IMG/VR virus record: IMGVR_UViG_3300030451_006822
Coordinates: 1 to 29,609 of that record
Length of the DNA stretch: 29,609 nt
Source of the DNA: a virus
Reading direction: 5' to 3' (one strand)
In this document: in pieces, positions 7,151-14,345 of the stretch
How positions within the stretch are numbered: the stretch's first letter is position 1
Layout: every line of letters begins with the position of its first letter
Made by a program: the position numbers and the translations under genes
Notes under the pieces: model-generated
What the model was told of the DNA's origin: nothing
The model's database searches: none
The model's input: the letters and a program-made list of their open reading frames with translations, nothing else

Positions 7151-7447
7151 ATGTTTAACTTTGATTACAGTATTAATAATTTGATGCACCAAATACATGC
7201 TAAACCAGCTGTACCGCGTGTGATAATGATCCAAAAAATTGAGTCTAGATTTGATGAATTTAAAAAATTCGCTGCACAAGATTTGATGAGTGAAGATAAC
7301 TTATCGGAAAACTCTGCGGAAATACAGCAAATTTTAAATGCCTCAAATATGGAAGCTCTAAAAACATTTTTACGTCAGAATGGGTATTGTACAGATGGTA
7401 TAAATAAATTGCAGCAACGGTTCATTCTTAACGTATTTGATAGTTGA
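7151..7447 (+). CDS. Hypothetical small helical protein
   Basis: I do not recognise this 98-residue, predicted mostly helical protein. The start [20 protein letters not shown] is followed by acidic and amphipathic stretches ([20 protein letters not shown]). There is no membrane span or signal peptide. A late-like motif lies 31 bases upstream, and an AATAAATT variant (7129-7136) lies nearer. Its stop codon overlaps the -35 box of the queD-like gene. It sits between the divergent folE2 and the queD-like/queE pair, but nothing in it suggests a pterin role. Confidence 0.6.
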   Translation: MFNFDYSINNLMHQIHAKPAVPRVIMIQKIESRFDEFKKFAAQDLMSEDNLSENSAEIQQILNASNMEALKTFLRQNGYCTDGINKLQQRFILNVFDS

Positions 7448-7471
7448 ACTTATTTCATATGCATATATAAT
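7444..7471 (+). promoter_or_regulatory. Sigma70-type promoter for queD-like/queE (leaderless geometry)
   Basis: TTGAAC (7444-7449), a 16-base spacer, then TATAAT (7466-7471), with the ATG at 7479 after 7 bases. The same boxes and spacings occur before the 14346 gene. Confidence 0.8.
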
Positions 7472-7478
7472 TTTGTAT

Positions 7479-8027
7479 ATGTCTTTTGAGAGTACTAAAG
7501 TTATTGATCTAGGTAGTTGTGCCTTCAGACAACCTCAAGCAGAGAGTCATTGCAAATTTATTCATGGATATAGACTTAAAGCTAAGTTTTGGTTTACAGC
7601 TGATAAATTAGATAAGAATCATTGGGTTGTTGATTTCGGCGGTCTAAAAGAACTTAAAAAGCTTTTAGAAAATCAATTTGATCACACTACATGTATTGCT
7701 TTTGATGATCCTAAAAGAGCAGTTTTTGAATCACTGCATGGAGAAGGTATTCTAGATTTGCGTATAATGCCTCGAGGTACTGGTATTGAGCGTATTGCAG
7801 AGTGGTGTTATGAGGCTGCCAACAATCATGTTATTAAACTTACTGATGGTAGATGTAAATGTAGTAAGGTTGAAGTGTGGGAACATGAAAATAACAGTGC
7901 AATTTGTACAGGCATAGTAGATTCTATTAAAGAAGATAGTGAACAACTCTTATTAGAAGATTTTGTTAAAGAACAACCACCTAGTGAAGAAAAGAGTACA
8001 TGGGATTTAGGTACAAAATGGATATAA
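7479..8027 (+). CDS. queD: QueD-like 6-carboxytetrahydropterin synthase homologue with altered zinc ligands
   Basis: This 182-residue protein matches the QueD/PTPS fold. SCAFRQPQAESHCKFIHGYR (13-32) corresponds to the Cys and HGH zinc region, VVDFGG (50-55) to the conserved VDF, and FDHTT (67-71) to the catalytic DH motif. QueD makes 6-carboxytetrahydropterin from dihydroneopterin triphosphate. Two of the usual three zinc histidines are changed: the His of the AAH motif is Arg/Gln, and HGH reads HGY. From memory a similar variant exists in alphaproteobacteria, so this may be a subfamily with another metal site or activity. I chose the ATG at 7479 because it starts the conserved sequence and follows a promoter by 7 bases. 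It overlaps queE by 10 bases. Confidence 0.8.
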   Translation: MSFESTKVIDLGSCAFRQPQAESHCKFIHGYRLKAKFWFTADKLDKNHWVVDFGGLKELKKLLENQFDHTTCIAFDDPKRAVFESLHGEGILDLRIMPRGTGIERIAEWCYEAANNHVIKLTDGRCKCSKVEVWEHENNSAICTGIVDSIKEDSEQLLLEDFVKEQPPSEEKSTWDLGTKWI

Positions 8028-8824
8028 AAGAAAAAACTGCAACATTAAATTTATCTGAACATTTTTATTCTGTTCAGTGTGAAGGAGCTTCAACTGGTTA
8101 CCCTGCTTATTTTATTAGACTTAAGGGATGTAATCTTATGTGCGGAGGTAAGGATGGCAGCTTAATGAAGGAAGGTAAAGCTACTTGGTGGTGTGACTCT
8201 GAAGCTGTATGGCGTCAAGGCAAACAAACTAGTTTTGATGTATTAATTGATGCGTGGAAAGAGCAAAATATCTTAGAATGGATACTTAACGGGAGAGTAC
8301 ATCTTATATGGACTGGCGGTGAACCTACTATGAAAAAACATCAAGAGTCAATTGTATCTTGTATTAATTATCTTGAAAGTGATTGTGAAGGTGATGAGTT
8401 TGATAATATAGATTATTTTAATCCTATAAATTTATATAATGAAGTAGAAACTAACGGTACTCAATATATTGAGGATGAGTTTTTTAATAAATTAGATCAG
8501 ATTAATTGTAGTGTTAAGTTGGCTAACTCAGGTATGAGTAAACAAAAACGTATTGTACCTGAAGCTTTAGAACGTATTATATCTCATAAAGGACATTGGT
8601 TTAAGTTTGTTGTGAGTACAGAAGAAGATTTAGATGAAATTGAGAATGATTTTATTAAACCTTTTAATATTGATCCTAAACGTGTATTAATGATGCCCGG
8701 TCTTGACCATCAAGATAATTTTCATGAAAGAACTAAGTTTATTCTCGAGTTAGCTGGTAAACATGGTTATATTGGCTTAACAAGATTACACATTTCTGCG
8801 TGGAATCAGACAACAGGAGTATAA
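8018..8824 (+). CDS. queE: QueE-like 7-carboxy-7-deazaguanine synthase (radical SAM)
   Basis: This 268-residue radical SAM enzyme converts 6-carboxytetrahydropterin to 7-carboxy-7-deazaguanine. The N-terminal YSVQCEGASTGYPAYFIRL and GCNLMC (37-42), with the third cluster cysteine at WWCD (C59), give C-x3-C-x16-C rather than the textbook CxxxCxxC; the SAM motif TGGEP follows near residue 100. An insertion between the second and third cysteines is a known QueE trait. The start at 8018 (MDIKEK) overlaps the queD-like gene. Frames running upstream add only unconserved residues. No QueC or DNA transglycosylase lies in this window, so the final product (modified DNA, or altered host tRNA) is not shown. 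Confidence 0.88.
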   Translation: MDIKEKTATLNLSEHFYSVQCEGASTGYPAYFIRLKGCNLMCGGKDGSLMKEGKATWWCDSEAVWRQGKQTSFDVLIDAWKEQNILEWILNGRVHLIWTGGEPTMKKHQESIVSCINYLESDCEGDEFDNIDYFNPINLYNEVETNGTQYIEDEFFNKLDQINCSVKLANSGMSKQKRIVPEALERIISHKGHWFKFVVSTEEDLDEIENDFIKPFNIDPKRVLMMPGLDHQDNFHERTKFILELAGKHGYIGLTRLHISAWNQTTGV

Positions 8825-8827
8825 ATA
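8820..8827 (+). promoter_or_regulatory. Late promoter TATAAATA for the 8837 gene
   Basis: This is an exact T4 late consensus, TATAAATA, 9 bases before the ATG at 8837. It overlaps the end of queE. Confidence 0.75.
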
Positions 8828-8836
8828 TTATTAGCT

Positions 8837-9145
8837 ATGGCCTTTACTAATAAAAATATTTGTAAGAATAAACAGATTACGCTTTCTTCTTCTTATCAAC
8901 AGCTAGCTAATCAAGAATGTTCAGAAATTGTTGTCGTTGGACCTACTAACGGCGTATACATTAGTGATGATAGCGCTGTTTCAGATCAAGATGATACAGC
9001 ATTTTTTGTTCCTGCTAATGAAATAATGACATTTAGAGGATTAACAAATGCAACAGGCCTTTCTGCTAAAGCTGGCTCAGGTACACCCACGCTTTATTAT
9101 AGAACACAATTTTATAGCAGCTTAACACCAGCAATTGGTGGATAA
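8837..9145 (+). CDS. Small probable virion protein
   Basis: This 102-residue protein is rich in Ser, Thr, Gly and beta-forming residues (EIVVVGPTNGVYISDDSAV; TPTLYYRTQFYSS), with no membrane span. The profile suits a small beta-sandwich decoration or fibre-associated protein. The exact late promoter 9 bases upstream indicates expression with structural genes. No family is recognised, and the structural role is inferred from composition and promoter class. Confidence 0.65.
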   Translation: MAFTNKNICKNKQITLSSSYQQLANQECSEIVVVGPTNGVYISDDSAVSDQDDTAFFVPANEIMTFRGLTNATGLSAKAGSGTPTLYYRTQFYSSLTPAIGG

Positions 9146-9150
9146 GGTAG

Positions 9151-9179
9151 TTGATAATAGCACAAAAGTAGGCTATACT
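9151..9179 (+). promoter_or_regulatory. Sigma70-type promoter for the SemiSWEET-like gene (leaderless geometry)
   Basis: TTGATA (9151-9156), a 17-base spacer, then TATACT (9174-9179), followed after 9 bases by the ATG at 9189. Confidence 0.75.
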
Positions 9180-9188
9180 CTCTTATAG

Positions 9189-9452
9189 ATGGATTCTATA
9201 GGAGAGTTTTTTGGTGCATTAATGGTATTAAGTTTTATTTGCTGTTATATACCTCAGATCATAAAGATGATTAAAAATAAATCATCTAAAGACGTTAGTC
9301 TGCTTATGATAGCTCTTACTGCACTAGGATATTCAAGCGGTATGGTATATATGTTCTGTACTGAATTTGGTATTTGGTGGTTTTTAAACTACGGAATTGG
9401 TTTAATCATGTGTGTTATACTTACTTTTTGTTGGTTTAAATACGATAAATAA
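9189..9452 (+). CDS. SemiSWEET/PQ-loop-like membrane transporter
   Basis: This 87-residue protein has three predicted membrane helices (about 6-24, 36-57 and 62-83). Helix 1 ends in CYIPQIIKMIKNKSSKDVSL, the proline-glutamine PQ-loop signature (P22-Q23) with the following basic stretch and SxxDVS motif. Single three-helix-bundle proteins of this length are SemiSWEETs, which dimerise to move sugars across membranes. It would act in the host inner membrane. A strong early promoter drives it alone among late genes, and its stop lies 5 bases before the next ATG. Sugar transport would fit a phage that spends heavily on nucleotide sugars. The substrate is unknown. Confidence 0.75.
   Translation: MDSIGEFFGALMVLSFICCYIPQIIKMIKNKSSKDVSLLMIALTALGYSSGMVYMFCTEFGIWWFLNYGIGLIMCVILTFCWFKYDK
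9444..9451 (+). promoter_or_regulatory. Late-type promoter GATAAATA for the 9457 gene
   Basis: GATAAATA ends 5 bases before the ATG at 9457. By T4 geometry transcription would start on the A of the ATG. It overlaps the last codons of the transporter gene. Confidence 0.7.
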
Positions 9453-9456
9453 TAAT

Positions 9457-9837
9457 ATGACGATTTTAATCGAAGATCCACATGCTTGGCTCTTAGATGT
9501 TCTGCAAGATGCTCATAAAGATAAAGAATCAACACTCAGAATATACCAAACTGTAACAAGATATATAGTTGATACAAGAGATTTTGTAGGTGTTCTTGAG
9601 TCTATACAACCACACACTATAAAATTTAAAGAGCCACAGGATTTAGCTGATGATTGTTTTATAGGGGTGTCTGTTTTCCATAAAACTCTCGAAAGTAAAC
9701 ATAAAAACCACGGACTTCCACATATAAAGTTTTACAAACATACCGGTAGGAGCGCTTTTAATCAATTAGGATACCCAAAAATAGCAGAAGATTGGAACTT
9801 TTGGGAAAGTTATGTGCAGGAATTTGTTGTATTATAG
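9457..9837 (+). CDS. Hypothetical protein, probably late
   Basis: I do not recognise this 126-residue soluble protein. Notable stretches are EDPHAWLLDVLQDAHKDKES, PQDLADDCFIGVSVFHKTL and YPKIAEDWNFWESYVQEF, with many His and Trp. A longer reading frame begins 45 bases upstream, but it runs backward over the late promoter and the transporter gene. The ATG at 9457, exactly 5 bases after GATAAATA, is the better start. Confidence 0.65.
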   Translation: MTILIEDPHAWLLDVLQDAHKDKESTLRIYQTVTRYIVDTRDFVGVLESIQPHTIKFKEPQDLADDCFIGVSVFHKTLESKHKNHGLPHIKFYKHTGRSAFNQLGYPKIAEDWNFWESYVQEFVVL

Positions 9838-9846
9838 AATTTTGAG

Positions 9847-9854
9847 TATAAATT
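9847..9854 (+). promoter_or_regulatory. Late-like motif TATAAATT for the 9864 gene
   Basis: This is one mismatch from TATAAATA, placed 9 bases before the ATG at 9864 as at 8837. Confidence 0.45.
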
Positions 9855-9863
9855 ATTATTACT

Positions 9864-10604
9864 ATGCGTATTAGCGTAACAGGAACAGCTTGTCAAGGAA
9901 AATCCACGTTTGTTAAAGATTTTATTGAGTATTATCCTAAGTACACAACGCCTGAAAAGACGTATCGGGATATGATCAAGGAAAAAGGCTATACACATAG
10001 TCAGCAAACCACAAAAGATACCCAATGGGATATTTTAAACTTCATGATTGATGAACAGATGAAGTATACTCGGGAAGATTATGTTATTTTTGATAGGTGC
10101 CCGATAGATAACATTGCATATAGTATTTGGGCATGTGCAAAACAAGATTCTGATATTGATACAGAGTTTGTTGAAAAATGTATGCCACTTGTTAAAGAGT
10201 CTATGAAGTTTTTAGATATTATTTTCTTTACACCTATCACTAAAGTAGCTAAAGTTGAGTTAGAAGACAATGATGAAAGAGATGTCGATCCGGTTTTTGT
10301 AGAAGAAATTGACCATTTACTAAAAGCTATTAAGAAAGACTGGGATCAAAATCATGACTCAAAGTTTTTTGAACACGATGATCGACCGGCGATGATTGAT
10401 ATTTTTGGTAATCCTAATGAGCGCATTCAAATCAGTAAATTATATCTTGATGCTGATGGAGATTGTATGGGGGAGACTGATTCTCCTTTAGTTACTGAAG
10501 AAGAACTTCGGGAGATGGAATATTATAAATATAAGTTTGGTATTTCAGATGATAAAACAAAAGCTTTAAACGATCCTAAGGGTTTAGACGGTGGATATAA
10601 ATAA
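9864..10604 (+). CDS. P-loop kinase/ATPase, AAA_28 (NadR-kinase-like) type
   Basis: This 246-residue protein begins MRISVTGTACQGKST, a P-loop at residues 7-15 in the first strand. FDRCPIDNIAYS (about 74-85) follows, a DRxxxD motif typical of deoxynucleoside-kinase-like and NadR-like small-molecule kinases. The central part is helical and acidic, and the C-terminus (NDPKGLDGGYK) appears disordered. It probably phosphorylates a nucleoside or other small metabolite, but the substrate cannot be read. A possible partner is the HxGH nucleotidylyltransferase at 5522, since NadR unites these two activities. They are 3.8 kb apart, so this is only a suggestion. Confidence 0.75.
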   Translation: MRISVTGTACQGKSTFVKDFIEYYPKYTTPEKTYRDMIKEKGYTHSQQTTKDTQWDILNFMIDEQMKYTREDYVIFDRCPIDNIAYSIWACAKQDSDIDTEFVEKCMPLVKESMKFLDIIFFTPITKVAKVELEDNDERDVDPVFVEEIDHLLKAIKKDWDQNHDSKFFEHDDRPAMIDIFGNPNERIQISKLYLDADGDCMGETDSPLVTEEELREMEYYKYKFGISDDKTKALNDPKGLDGGYK

Positions 10605-10607
10605 ATA
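10596..10607 (+). promoter_or_regulatory. Tandem late promoter motifs TATAAATA and AATAAATA for the 10613 gene
   Basis: TATAAATA (10596-10603) and AATAAATA (10600-10607) overlap. They lie 9 and 5 bases before the ATG at 10613, and both fit the spacing seen elsewhere. Confidence 0.7.
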
Positions 10608-10612
10608 ATTAT

Positions 10613-10996
10613 ATGTCCGAAGAAAAAAACGAAACTAAATTTGATAAAATATTAGAAGGTTACCGTCCTATGCCAATGGGTCGTATGTTCTACCCACGTG
10701 GTATGAAGCTTAGCGAAGATTTTGTTAATGCTTTCCATCGTGAATATGATAGATTAGTTTCTGAAGGACAAAATCCTAAAAGTCTTCTTGAGCGATTTGG
10801 TAAAGCACTTAAGTTCCATGTTTCTGAAACACGCAAGTATCCTGACATCGATGCACGTAACGAAGCGTATAATACTGGCGCAGAAGGCAATTACGTTGAA
10901 GTGGCAACCGACAAGGGCATGGAACTTATGACACCCGAAGAAGCCGAAGCGTATCATAAGAAAAAAGCTGCGAGCAAAAAACAAGCTAAAAAATAA
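10613..10996 (+). CDS. Hypothetical late protein with basic tail
   Basis: This is an unrecognised 127-residue protein. The N-terminus MSEEKNETKFDKILEGYRPM contains Ile-Leu-Glu/Gly at residues 14-17, which could be a prohead-protease site, but the leader is less typical than that of the 5522 gene. The centre is helical (SEDFVNAFHREYDRLVSEGQ). The C-terminus is Lys/Ala rich (KKKAASKKQAKK), as in DNA-contacting or internal head proteins. Tandem late promoters precede it, and a bidirectional terminator overlaps its end. A virion role is plausible. Confidence 0.65.
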   Translation: MSEEKNETKFDKILEGYRPMPMGRMFYPRGMKLSEDFVNAFHREYDRLVSEGQNPKSLLERFGKALKFHVSETRKYPDIDARNEAYNTGAEGNYVEVATDKGMELMTPEEAEAYHKKKAASKKQAKK

Positions 10997-11014
10997 TTAG
11001 CTTATATATTTTTT
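10983..11014. terminator. Bidirectional intrinsic terminator between the 10613 gene and phoH
   Basis: AAGCTAA (10983-10989) and TTAGCTT (10997-11003) form a 7-bp stem around a 7-base loop. On the plus strand a T run (11009-11014) follows. On the minus strand six T residues follow the stem after a G. The genes converge here, so one hairpin can serve both. Confidence 0.65.
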
Positions 11015-11772
11015 AATTTCTTTGTTACATATTTTACTAAAGGCGATCTCATAATATCGTCTTCATCGAATGTAAATGTGTGTATACCTTGAGCTTGACT
11101 CTCTTGATCTGTAAACACATTAAACATCTTCTCAAATGCTCCTACTGATCCGTTCTTAAGATCAGTTTGCATTGGATCAGCTAAAATAAACAACTTACTA
11201 TGTGGCCCTAGTCGGGTCATAACTGTTGTTATTTCTTTTTGTGTACAGTTTTGAGCTTCATCTAAGATAATAAACTTAGCATTCCAGCTCATACCACGTG
11301 CAAAGTTAACTGGAAACATTGAGATACGCTTTTCTTTTTCTAATTTTTCAGGATTAGTTGAAGTTAAGAGCTCATCTAATTTATCAAGGAATGGCAAATT
11401 ATAAAAAGCAAGCTTATCCTCTGCTGCTCCGGGTAGAAATCCTAACTTAGCATCACTACTCTCTACAGCACTTCTTAGATACATTAAGTCTGAGACTTTT
11501 TTATAATTAAGAAGTTTTAATCCGCAATATACAGCAAGTAGCGATTTACTTGTACCAGCCGGACCGTTAACAAACATTATATTTGTATTGTCGTCTAACG
11601 CTAGTCTGAAAAAATCTCTTTGTTTTTCAGTCCAAGCAAGCTCTTTTATTCGAAGCTTAGTTTTGATTGGTGGTCTTTGAAATACTATTTCATCCGGCAA
11701 CAATGCTTCATCAATAATGGAGCGCTCTTCCGTTTTCGCACGAGCGCGAGATGCAGTTTTTGCTCTTGACAT
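11002..11772 (-). CDS. phoH: PhoH-like P-loop ATPase
   Basis: This 256-residue protein has Walker A GPAGTSKS (70-77) and Walker B FIILDEAQN (167-175), followed by the conserved TVMTRLGPHSKLFILADPMQ segment. That is the full PhoH core. PhoH is very common in marine phages. The family has helicase/RNase-related ATPase activity, but its phage role is unsettled. The final Gly of the usual GTGK loop is Ser, as I recall in many phage members. The Arg/Ala-rich N-terminus (MSRAKTASRARAKTE) is unconserved. No strong promoter is seen. An imperfect late-like ATTAAATA ends 7 bases before the ATG on the minus strand. The gene converges with the 10613 gene at a terminator. Confidence 0.92.
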   Translation of the reverse strand: MSRAKTASRARAKTEERSIIDEALLPDEIVFQRPPIKTKLRIKELAWTEKQRDFFRLALDDNTNIMFVNGPAGTSKSLLAVYCGLKLLNYKKVSDLMYLRSAVESSDAKLGFLPGAAEDKLAFYNLPFLDKLDELLTSTNPEKLEKEKRISMFPVNFARGMSWNAKFIILDEAQNCTQKEITTVMTRLGPHSKLFILADPMQTDLKNGSVGAFEKMFNVFTDQESQAQGIHTFTFDEDDIMRSPLVKYVTKKLKNI

Positions 11773-11788
11773 CTATGAATATTTAATG

Positions 11789-11817
11789 TTGATAACTTAA
11801 AAGTTCGAGGTTATCAT
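11789..11817 (+). promoter_or_regulatory. Sigma70-type promoter for the start of the carbohydrate block (leaderless geometry)
   Basis: TTGATA (11789-11794), a 17-base spacer, then TATCAT (11812-11817). The ATG at 11825 follows after 7 bases. It lies between divergent phoH and the first glycosyltransferase. Confidence 0.7.
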
Positions 11818-11824
11818 TAATAAA

Positions 11825-12625
11825 ATGACACCTAAAGTAGGTATTGGTATTATTACATGTAATAGGGAAAAATTCTTTAGAGAATGTCTAAAGAGTGTTT
11901 TGAAGTCTCGAGTAGATGTTATTGTAGCTGTTAACGATGGTAAAGTATATGATAGCAATATACCGGGCATTAAGAAGATAAATTTTATACAACACCAGGA
12001 AAATAAAGGTGTTGGTGTATCTAAGAATGAGGCTTTAAAATATCTTTATGATTTAGGCTGTGAACATATTTTCTTAATTGAAGATGATATTATTATTAAA
12101 GACCCTGAAGTATATTATAGATATATTGATCTAGCAAAGGAGTCAGGCATATGGCACTTAATGTATGGTTATCATGGTCCTGCAAATAAAACCCAAGACA
12201 AAAAACCTAATCCAAGAATTGTAGTAGAATATAAAAATACTAAACTTGCTCTTAATCATCATTGTGTAGGTGCATTCTGTTATTATCATCGTAATGTAAT
12301 TAAGACTGTAGGTTATAATGATGAAGCATTTGTTAATGCATGGGAGCATGTTGAGCATAGTTATAGATGTGTTAAGACAGGATTATTACCTGGCTATTGG
12401 TGGTGGCCGGATGTTGCAAACAGTTATGATTTGTTAGATGAGCAAGCATGTAGTGAAGATAATTCTGCTATTAGACCTAGATCAGATTGGCAAACAAATA
12501 TACAAGAAGGTGCTCAACACTTTACTAATAAGCATGGACACTCTCCCGTTTCAGTTCCTAATCTCACCCAAAATAATATACTTGAAAGATTAAAATTTAT
12601 TAATAAACATTATAGTAAAGCATGA
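11825..12625 (+). CDS. GT-A glycosyltransferase (family 2-like)
   Basis: This 266-residue protein opens with VGIGIITCNREKFFRECLKS, the family-2 pattern. HQENKGVGVSKNEAL follows near residue 58 and the DxD-type metal/nucleotide site FLIEDDIII near 88. The C-terminal half, with GYWWWPDVANSYD, probably forms the acceptor site. No membrane helix is seen, so it acts in the cytoplasm. It is the first gene of the carbohydrate block under its own early promoter, and its stop overlaps the next start (ATGA). Donor and acceptor cannot be told. Confidence 0.82.
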   Translation: MTPKVGIGIITCNREKFFRECLKSVLKSRVDVIVAVNDGKVYDSNIPGIKKINFIQHQENKGVGVSKNEALKYLYDLGCEHIFLIEDDIIIKDPEVYYRYIDLAKESGIWHLMYGYHGPANKTQDKKPNPRIVVEYKNTKLALNHHCVGAFCYYHRNVIKTVGYNDEAFVNAWEHVEHSYRCVKTGLLPGYWWWPDVANSYDLLDEQACSEDNSAIRPRSDWQTNIQEGAQHFTNKHGHSPVSVPNLTQNNILERLKFINKHYSKA

Positions 12626-13050
12626 GTGATAGAAAATACCTTCCAACGTTTGCTGAGCTTTTAGATAGAATGACTATTTGTCAGCTTAAAGCAATTTTTA
12701 TCCCTGAAAATAAAAACGCATATGATAAAGAAATAAGTGATATCAAACATGATTTAGATCAAATTATTAACGAAAAAGATGTTAAAGTATCAGCTGAGAT
12801 GATTCGAGCTATTTGTGTTGTTATGTTATCAAATAGATATATTTGGGAAAATGAGAGTAAATGCAGGAGTGGTACAGATCAAGATCTATCATTACTTAAA
12901 TTAACTCACTCCATTAATGGTGTACGTAATGTTGCCAAAAATGTTATTTCAAAAGAACTAGGTGAACGCGTTGATCTTAAGACAGATTGTTTAGCAGCTG
13001 AACTTAAATCAGACTTTCAAAACTGGGATATTTTTAAAGATGAGTCTTGA
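12622..13050 (+). CDS. Hypothetical helical protein of the carbohydrate block
   Basis: This 142-residue, predicted all-helical protein is not recognised. Distinct stretches are LLDRMTICQLKAIFIPENKN, DIKHDLDQIINEKDVKVSAE and LLKLTHSINGVRNVAKNVIS. It overlaps the upstream glycosyltransferase by 4 bases and the downstream DUF962-like gene by 11, so it is translationally linked to both. It may be an accessory subunit or regulator of the first glycosyltransferase, which is inferred from position only. Confidence 0.65.
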   Translation: MSDRKYLPTFAELLDRMTICQLKAIFIPENKNAYDKEISDIKHDLDQIINEKDVKVSAEMIRAICVVMLSNRYIWENESKCRSGTDQDLSLLKLTHSINGVRNVAKNVISKELGERVDLKTDCLAAELKSDFQNWDIFKDES

Positions 13051-13348
13051 TGAATATTATAAAAGTTATTTGAAATTGCATAAAAATAAAAATTGTATTC
13101 GCATGCACGTCTTAGGTCAATTAGTAACTATTTCATATGTTATAGCTGTATTAATTGCAGCGTATATATATGACGTTAAATATACAGTCTTATTGTTATT
13201 ATCTCCATTTGTTGTATACCCGTTCGCATGGGCTGGTCATTACTTTTTTGAAAAAAATAAGCCAGCAGCTTTTTCTAATCCTATTAAAGCAAAAATATGT
13301 GACTGGAAAATGCTTTATGATATAATAAAGGGTAAAATTAAATTATGA
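13040..13348 (+). CDS. Mpo1/DUF962-like membrane protein
   Basis: This 102-residue protein has two membrane helices (about 26-44 and 48-64). The conserved residues of the DUF962 (YGL010w/Mpo1) family are present: H14 with N18 and H23 in LKLHKNKNCIRMH, then WAGHYFFEKNKPAAF with H67, E71 and N73. The DWKMLYDI ending is also typical. Yeast Mpo1 is an iron-dependent dioxygenase that shortens 2-hydroxy fatty acids. Bacterial members are mostly uncharacterised. In a phage carbohydrate operon it could modify lipid A-type or other membrane lipid, or a polyprenyl carrier, but no substrate is visible. It overlaps the epimerase start (ATGA) at 13345. Confidence 0.75.
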   Translation: MSLDEYYKSYLKLHKNKNCIRMHVLGQLVTISYVIAVLIAAYIYDVKYTVLLLLSPFVVYPFAWAGHYFFEKNKPAAFSNPIKAKICDWKMLYDIIKGKIKL

Positions 13349-14286
13349 GTAAAATTCTTATTACAGGTGGTGCGGGCTATATTGGTAGTGTTCTTACAGG
13401 GATGCTTTTGCAGCGCACTAATGAAGTAACCGTTATTGACAATCTTATGTATGGTCAATCTTCTTTAACTAACTTATGTTCATATAAAGGGTTTAATTTT
13501 ATTGAAGGTGACGTAAGAGATAAAGCTTTGTTAGAAGAGCAAGTCAAAAAACATGATGTAATTATACCGCTAGCGGCTATTGTAGGATTTCCAGCTTGTG
13601 AGAGAGACAAACAATTAGCAACTGCAGTCAACTATGAACACGTAAGTGATATCTGTAAGTGGGCTTCTTCTAACCAAAAATTAATTTATCCTAATACAAA
13701 TAGTGGTTACGGAGTAGGCGAGGATGATACATTATGTACAGAAGAAACTCCTTTAAGTCCTATTTCACATTATGGAGTTACTAAGTGCCAAGCAGAAGCT
13801 AATATTCTTAGTAAGGGAGGCATTTCATTAAGACTAGCAACCGTGTTCGGTATGTCACCGCGTTTTAGAAATGACCTGCTCGTTAATGATTTTGTTTATA
13901 GAGCATTTGATGATGGGTTTATTGTCTTGTTTGAGAAGCATTTTAAACGCAATTTTGTTCATGTAATAGATGTATGTGATGCTTTTATCTATATGAAGAA
14001 CCATTATGAAAAAGCAAAAGGAGAAGCATATAATGTAGGTCTTTCATCTGCTAACTTGAGTAAGCTTGAGTTATGTGAAAAGATTAAAGAATATGTTCCT
14101 GGTTTTGCAATTCTATCAGATGATATTAATACAGATCCGGATAAAAGAAATTATATTGTATCTAGTGAAAAAATTGAAAAGCTTGGATGTAAAGCTCGTG
14201 TATCCCTTGATGATGGTATTCAAGAACTTCTAAAAGCCTACCCAATGGTCCGTAAAGTTAAAAATAGTAACTATACAAATCTATAA
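13345..14286 (+). CDS. NAD-dependent sugar epimerase/dehydratase (extended SDR)
   Basis: This 313-residue protein has the Rossmann motif TGGAGYIG (7-14). The typical SDR PLAAIVGFPACERD segment follows, then NTNSGYG, and the catalytic pair in HYGVTKCQAE (Tyr-x3-Lys). The C-terminal half binds the sugar nucleotide. The sequence differs from GalE and from the next two genes, so it likely handles another nucleotide sugar. It could fill the HldD-like epimerase role for the HldE-like genes downstream, but this cannot be decided. It overlaps the DUF962-like gene by 4 bases and ends 59 bases before a fresh promoter. Confidence 0.82.
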   Translation: MSKILITGGAGYIGSVLTGMLLQRTNEVTVIDNLMYGQSSLTNLCSYKGFNFIEGDVRDKALLEEQVKKHDVIIPLAAIVGFPACERDKQLATAVNYEHVSDICKWASSNQKLIYPNTNSGYGVGEDDTLCTEETPLSPISHYGVTKCQAEANILSKGGISLRLATVFGMSPRFRNDLLVNDFVYRAFDDGFIVLFEKHFKRNFVHVIDVCDAFIYMKNHYEKAKGEAYNVGLSSANLSKLELCEKIKEYVPGFAILSDDINTDPDKRNYIVSSEKIEKLGCKARVSLDDGIQELLKAYPMVRKVKNSNYTNL

Positions 14287-14310
14287 GTTGCTTAAAATAA
14301 TTATCTTAGC

Positions 14311-14338
14311 TTGAACTTTACACATATTATAATATAAT
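14311..14338 (+). promoter_or_regulatory. Sigma70-type promoter for the sugar-nucleotide operon (leaderless geometry)
   Basis: TTGAAC (14311-14316), a 16-base spacer, then TATAAT (14333-14338), with the ATG at 14346 after 7 bases. Boxes and spacings are identical to those before the queD-like gene. A second TATAAT at 14328-14333 has a poor spacer. Confidence 0.75.
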
Positions 14339-14345
14339 ATTCGTC

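Noticed and set aside
7109-7279. A 57-residue N-terminal extension of FolE2 up to 7279
   Set aside because: It overlaps the divergent 7151 gene and the promoter region, is hydrophobic and unconserved, and the start at 7108 fits both family alignment and promoter spacing.
9412-9456. Earlier start for the 9457 gene
   Set aside because: It would place the start inside the SemiSWEET-like gene and upstream of the late promoter whose geometry points to 9457.
14284-14318. Imperfect inverted repeat after the 13345 gene as an intrinsic terminator
   Set aside because: The stem has mismatches and a bulge, almost no G-C pairs, and no T run follows; it overlaps the next -35 box.
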